Of a stretch of 10,318 nt of DNA, positions 8,366 through 10,318 are shown one piece after another (the stretch's first letter is position 1; the number at the start of each line of letters is the position of its first letter). The position numbers were made by a program, and so were the translations under genes. The stretch is from NCBI GenBank assembly GCA_038241115.1, contig JBBRGA010000123.1, forward strand, positions 1-10,318, read 5' to 3'. This stretch comes from JANYJJ01 sp038241115. Its GTDB lineage: Bacteria > Pseudomonadota > Gammaproteobacteria > Burkholderiales > Burkholderiaceae_C. The notes beneath the pieces are model-generated. The model was not told where the DNA came from, ran no database searches, and worked only from the letters and a program-made list of their open reading frames with translations.

Positions 8366-8372
8366 AAGGAGA
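8366..8372 (+). promoter_or_regulatory. Ribosome binding site of the csbD-like gene
   Basis: The sequence aaggaga ends 5 bases before the ATG at 8378 and selects it over the in-frame ATG at 8345. The latter lies inside the upstream hairpin and would add 11 residues foreign to the family. Confidence 0.8.
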
Positions 8373-8377
8373 CCGCC

Positions 8378-8611
8378 ATGAATTGGGACCGTGTGCAAGG
8401 CAATTGGAAACAAGTGACCGGCAAGGCCAAAGAGCATTGGGGCAAGCTCACCGACGATGACCTCAGCGTGGTGGCAGGGCGCCGCGATCAGCTGGCAGGC
8501 AAGATCGAAGAACGCTACGGCGTGGCCAAAGAAGAAGCTGAAAAACAAGTGGCCGCATGGGAACGCAGCGCCACCGAGACTTGGTTCAAGGAAGACCACC
8601 CCAAGGTCTGA
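8378..8611 (+). CDS. CsbD family stress-response protein
   Basis: The product is 77 residues, hydrophilic, with no signal peptide or membrane segment. The first two thirds match the CsbD (YjbJ-like) pattern: MNWDRVQGNWKQ at the N-terminus, then TGKAKEHWGKLTDDDL (about 14-29), a GRRDQLAGKIEERYG block and KEEAEKQV. These proteins are small, cytoplasmic and mostly helical. They are often strongly induced by general stress or in stationary phase, but their biochemical role is not established. The C-terminal tail (WERSATETWFKEDHPKV) is outside the core motif. The start is set by a strong Shine-Dalgarno 5 bases upstream. The gene follows the BON lipoprotein gene by 73 bases, with a hairpin between. 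Family assignment is very likely; YjbJ-type naming would be a guess, so no symbol is given. Confidence 0.93.
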   Translation: MNWDRVQGNWKQVTGKAKEHWGKLTDDDLSVVAGRRDQLAGKIEERYGVAKEEAEKQVAAWERSATETWFKEDHPKV

Positions 8612-8617
8612 CCTTGG
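8601..8617 (+). terminator. Short hairpin over the csbD stop codon
   Basis: The arms ccaaggt (8601-8607) and accttgg (8611-8617) pair around a 3-base loop and span the TGA at 8609-8611. Only a weak T-rich stretch (ttgattt) follows. This may be a weak terminator or a chance inverted repeat; confidence is low. Confidence 0.25.
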
Positions 8618-8857
8618 TTGATTTCAGAAACCTGAGGATGCCCCGCCAACGCGGACGTGGGCTGCCAAGGGCGCTCTCATGAACTCCATTCCAGGTCGCA
8701 AACCAGACGCATCGGCGTTAGCATGCGCGGTCGCCAGAAGTTGCTGGGCGAAGGAGCGTTCAAGTCTGCGTCCCTTGCAACTGAAGTACAGAGCAGGATT
8801 GGTTTCAAGCCGAGTCAACCTGCATCCTCCGACTGGCGCGCAAACTCGGTTCCTTTG

Positions 8858-9277
8858 ATGCGCCCCTTCATGACACCGCTCAAGACCTACATCGTCGAAG
8901 ACAACAAAATCATTCGGGACAACCTGATTTCGGCGCTGGAAGAGTTGGTTGCAATCAAAGTGGTGGGAACTGCTGACGACGAGACCACCGCGGTGCAGTG
9001 GCTGTCTGAAGCAAGCAATGGCGCCGACCTCGTGATCATCGATATTTTCCTGCGCGAAGGCTCAGGCTTGGGCGTGCTGCGCGCGGTTCAAAACATGCCG
9101 CCGCGCCAATCGCTGGTGGTTCTGAGCAACTACGCAACGCCCGACATGCGCCGCAAATGCATGGAACTCGGCGCCAATCGCGTGTTCGACAAGTCCAACG
9201 AGATCGACGACTTGATCCACTACTGCGGACGTTTGGCCGACGGCGAAACCGGCAACGCGGCGCTCGGATCGAGCTAA
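8858..9277 (+). CDS. Single-domain response regulator (receiver only)
   Basis: From the ATG at 8858 the product is 139 residues, one receiver (REC) domain with no output domain. Residue numbers from this start: acidic pair E14-D15 (YIVEDN), phospho-acceptor D62 in LVIIDIFL, switch serine S90 in VVLSNY, and conserved lysine K112 in FDKS. All the residues needed for phosphorylation are present. The block MRRKCMELGANRVFDKS recalls receivers common in Comamonadaceae (from memory). The start is uncertain. ATG at 8858 and ATG at 8870 (MTPLKTYIVED, closest to typical receiver starts) are both possible, and neither has a clear Shine-Dalgarno. The frame stays open up to a GTG at 8657, but that extension has no recognisable domain. 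The 246 bases before the gene show nothing else convincing. A lone receiver could act by protein contact or as a phosphate sink; its partner kinase is unknown. It converges on the minus-strand regulator. Confidence 0.85.
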   Translation: MRPFMTPLKTYIVEDNKIIRDNLISALEELVAIKVVGTADDETTAVQWLSEASNGADLVIIDIFLREGSGLGVLRAVQNMPPRQSLVVLSNYATPDMRRKCMELGANRVFDKSNEIDDLIHYCGRLADGETGNAALGSS

Positions 9278-9284
9278 GGCGTTA

Positions 9285-9379
9285 CTTCAGTGCTGACTTG
9301 ATGAAGCACTCACTGAATCAAACCGTTCTTCAGTGCTGACCTTATGAAGTACTCACTGAATCAAACCGTTCTTCAGTGC
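9285..9379. repeat. 43-bp imperfect tandem repeat (2.2 copies) at a convergent junction
   Basis: Unit 1 (9285-9327) and unit 2 (9328-9370) are each 43 bp and differ at only a few positions. A third, 9-bp remnant follows at 9371-9379. A 27-bp block is identical at 9310-9336 and 9353-9379. The second of these is the last eight codons and stop of the minus-strand LuxR-type gene, so its 3' end has been copied downstream. The units contain 7-bp boxes ttcagtg and cactgaa in alternating orientation (9286, 9311, 9329, 9354, 9372). These can pair to form hairpins such as 9311-9335 and 9354-9378. There is no U-tract. It may act as a two-way transcription barrier between convergent genes; that is inference. 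Confidence 0.8.
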
Positions 9380-9985
9380 GTAATACGTCAAATCACTGTT
9401 CGACTCCAACGACATTTTTTCCATTACCCGCGTGCGGTAGGTGCTGACGGTTTTCACGCTCAGCGACATGCTGTCCGCCATGTGGCTGACAGTTTCACCT
9501 TTGGCCAGGCGCAGAAAAACTTGCAGCTCGCGCTCAGACAACTGCTCGTGCAAAGGCCGGTCTTCGCCGTTCATCAGGCCGTCAGCCAAGCGTTCGGCCA
9601 CGCCCGCCGTGATGTAGCGGCGGCCTCGGAACACGGTGCGAATGGCTTTGACGATTTCTTCCGGATCGCAGTCTTTGTTCAGGTAGCCGCTCGCGCCTTG
9701 GCGCAACAGTGTGGTGGCGTAGTGCTCCTCCGGGAAGCCACTCAAGATCAACACCGGGAGGTCGGGCGCACGCGCTTTGATGGCGGCCAAGGCATCCACA
9801 CCGCTTTGATCCGGCATGGAAATGTCCAGCACGATCACGTCCACTTCGCCTTTGCGAACAATGTCCAGCGCCTCGCGGCCAGTCGACGCTTCAGCCACGA
9901 CTTTGAAGTCAATTTGTTCAGTGAAAAACTGGCGCAAGCCGGCTCTGACGATGGCGTGGTCATCAACGATGGCAATTCGAATCAT
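9353..9985 (-). CDS. NarL/FixJ-type response regulator (REC + LuxR HTH)
   Basis: The product is 210 residues, the usual length for this class. The N-terminal receiver (about 1-120) has D8-D9 (IVDDH), phospho-acceptor D54 (IVLDISMP), S82 (LILSG) and K104 (YLNKD). The C-terminal LuxR-type helix-turn-helix (about 149-205) reads LSERELQVFLRLAKG, then MADSMSLSVKTVSTYRTRV and KMSLESNSDL. It should bind DNA as a dimer after phosphorylation. The start at 9985 is set by the gaggag Shine-Dalgarno at 10000-9995, 9 bases before the ATG. A longer in-frame start near 10030 is rejected because it would place this site inside the gene and add 15 residues before the receiver. A CHASE3 sensor gene starts divergently 56 bp away, so the two probably form a two-component pair. 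The last codons overlap the 43-bp tandem repeat. Family assignment is very likely; target genes are unknown. Confidence 0.95.
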   Translation of the reverse strand: MIRIAIVDDHAIVRAGLRQFFTEQIDFKVVAEASTGREALDIVRKGEVDVIVLDISMPDQSGVDALAAIKARAPDLPVLILSGFPEEHYATTLLRQGASGYLNKDCDPEEIVKAIRTVFRGRRYITAGVAERLADGLMNGEDRPLHEQLSERELQVFLRLAKGETVSHMADSMSLSVKTVSTYRTRVMEKMSLESNSDLTYYALKNGLIQ

Positions 9986-9994
9986 GGTGTGGGG

Positions 9995-10000
9995 CTCCTC
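9995..10000 (-). promoter_or_regulatory. Ribosome binding site of the LuxR-type regulator
   Basis: On the minus strand gaggag lies 9 bases before the ATG at 9985 and supports that start. Confidence 0.7.
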
Positions 10001-10028
10001 AAGGGATGCTGTTTCGACATCGTCGCAC

Positions 10029-10049
10029 ATGGACGTGGAATATGGACGT
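10029..10049. promoter_or_regulatory. 8-bp direct repeat in the divergent regulator/sensor gap
   Basis: The octamer atggacgt occurs at 10029-10036 and at 10042-10049, 13 bp apart, across the proposed start of the sensor gene. It could be part of a regulator site in this very short divergent region, or chance. No convincing -35/-10 pair was recognised on either strand. Confidence 0.2.
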
Positions 10050-10318
10050 TTTGACCGTCATAAAGCGCAGTCCGTTGGTGTTTGCGGCAGCCTGCGTGGC
10101 GGCCGCGTCCATCGTGGTGGTCAGCGAAGCGTCTTACTCGCGGTCTATCGTCAAACTTGACAACCTCGAGAACTACGCGCTTGCTCGAACCCAACTGCGT
10201 GAAGTGCAGCTGGCCGTGCTGGAAGCCGAAAGCGGGCAACGTGGTTACCTGTTGACAGGTCAGGCCAGCTACTTGTATCCATATGAAAACGCCGTCACAA
10301 AAATCGACGCGTCGTTCT
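10042..10318 (+). CDS. CHASE3-domain sensor (probable histidine kinase), 3'-partial
   Basis: The frame runs from an ATG at 10042 off the right edge; 92 residues are visible. After a short basic start (IKR) there is one hydrophobic segment (about residues 11-28, LVFAAACVAAASIVVV), a likely first membrane helix. The next part matches the N-terminal half of a CHASE3 extracytoplasmic sensory domain: LEAESGQRGYLLTG at about 60-73, followed by YLYPY at 77-81. Proteins with this start usually continue with a second helix, optional GAF/PAS domains and a histidine kinase core, but none of that is in the window. An alternative in-frame ATG at 10006 would add 12 residues. It has aaggg directly against it with no spacing, and the 10042 start has only a weak site, so the start is uncertain. 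The gene is divergent from the NarL/FixJ-type regulator and is its probable partner. CHASE3 identity is strong; kinase identity is inferred from family and context. Confidence 0.8.
   Translation, partial: MDVLTVIKRSPLVFAAACVAAASIVVVSEASYSRSIVKLDNLENYALARTQLREVQLAVLEAESGQRGYLLTGQASYLYPYENAVTKIDASF

Noticed and set aside
8624..8818. 64-codon minus-strand open frame in the gap before the lone receiver
   Set aside because: It has no recognisable motif and no convincing ribosome binding site, and its length is what chance allows here.
9285..9379. CRISPR array or IS terminal repeats
   Set aside because: The units are directly adjacent without spacers, only about two copies exist, and there is no transposase or cas gene in the window.
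9344..10054. 236-codon plus-strand frame opposite the LuxR-type regulator
   Set aside because: The minus strand has a complete receiver plus HTH with a good Shine-Dalgarno; the plus frame has no such features.
1..10318. tRNA, rRNA, riboswitch, phage or transposon genes
   Set aside because: No cloverleaf-like or rRNA-like sequence and no integrase or transposase motif was seen by reading; no covariance-model search was possible.

Overview
The window looks like a chromosomal segment from a GC-rich betaproteobacterium. The Burkholderiales, and Comamonadaceae-like genera in particular, fit best. The third codon position is mostly G or C, the gene families are typical of that group, and the large gene resembles the cyclic beta-1,2-glucan synthases of proteobacteria. 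This placement comes from recognising protein motifs; no database search was made.

Layout. Bases 1-7734 (+) hold most of one giant gene, open at the left edge, for a cyclic beta-1,2-glucan synthase (NdvB/ChvB type). It has a GT84 glycosyltransferase part with membrane helices, a glycoamylase-like domain, and a C-terminal GH94 phosphorylase part. Five low-complexity stretches lie between its conserved blocks. Bases 7735-7989 are a non-coding gap with one short palindrome. Then come a small BON-domain lipoprotein gene (7990-8304, +), a perfect 11-bp hairpin, a CsbD-family stress protein gene (8378-8611, +), and a stand-alone receiver-domain response regulator (about 8858-9277, +). This regulator converges on a NarL/FixJ-type response regulator on the minus strand (9353-9985). 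The short space between them holds an imperfect 43-bp tandem repeat that includes the last codons of the minus-strand gene. Divergent from that regulator, at the right edge, is the 5' end of a CHASE3-domain sensor protein (10042-10318, +), probably a histidine kinase.

How the parts may work together. The theme is envelope and stress physiology. A periplasmic osmoregulated glucan, a BON-domain envelope lipoprotein and a CsbD protein are all commonly linked to osmotic or general stress. The right third is signalling: a single-domain receiver, and a divergent LuxR-type regulator and CHASE3 sensor that look like a two-component pair. That the regulators control the stress genes is inference from proximity only.

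No clearly new multi-gene system, mobile element, CRISPR array or RNA gene was found. The points most worth a second look are the in-frame low-complexity insertions in the glucan synthase, the tandem duplication at the convergent gene junction, and the closely spaced divergent regulator/sensor pair.
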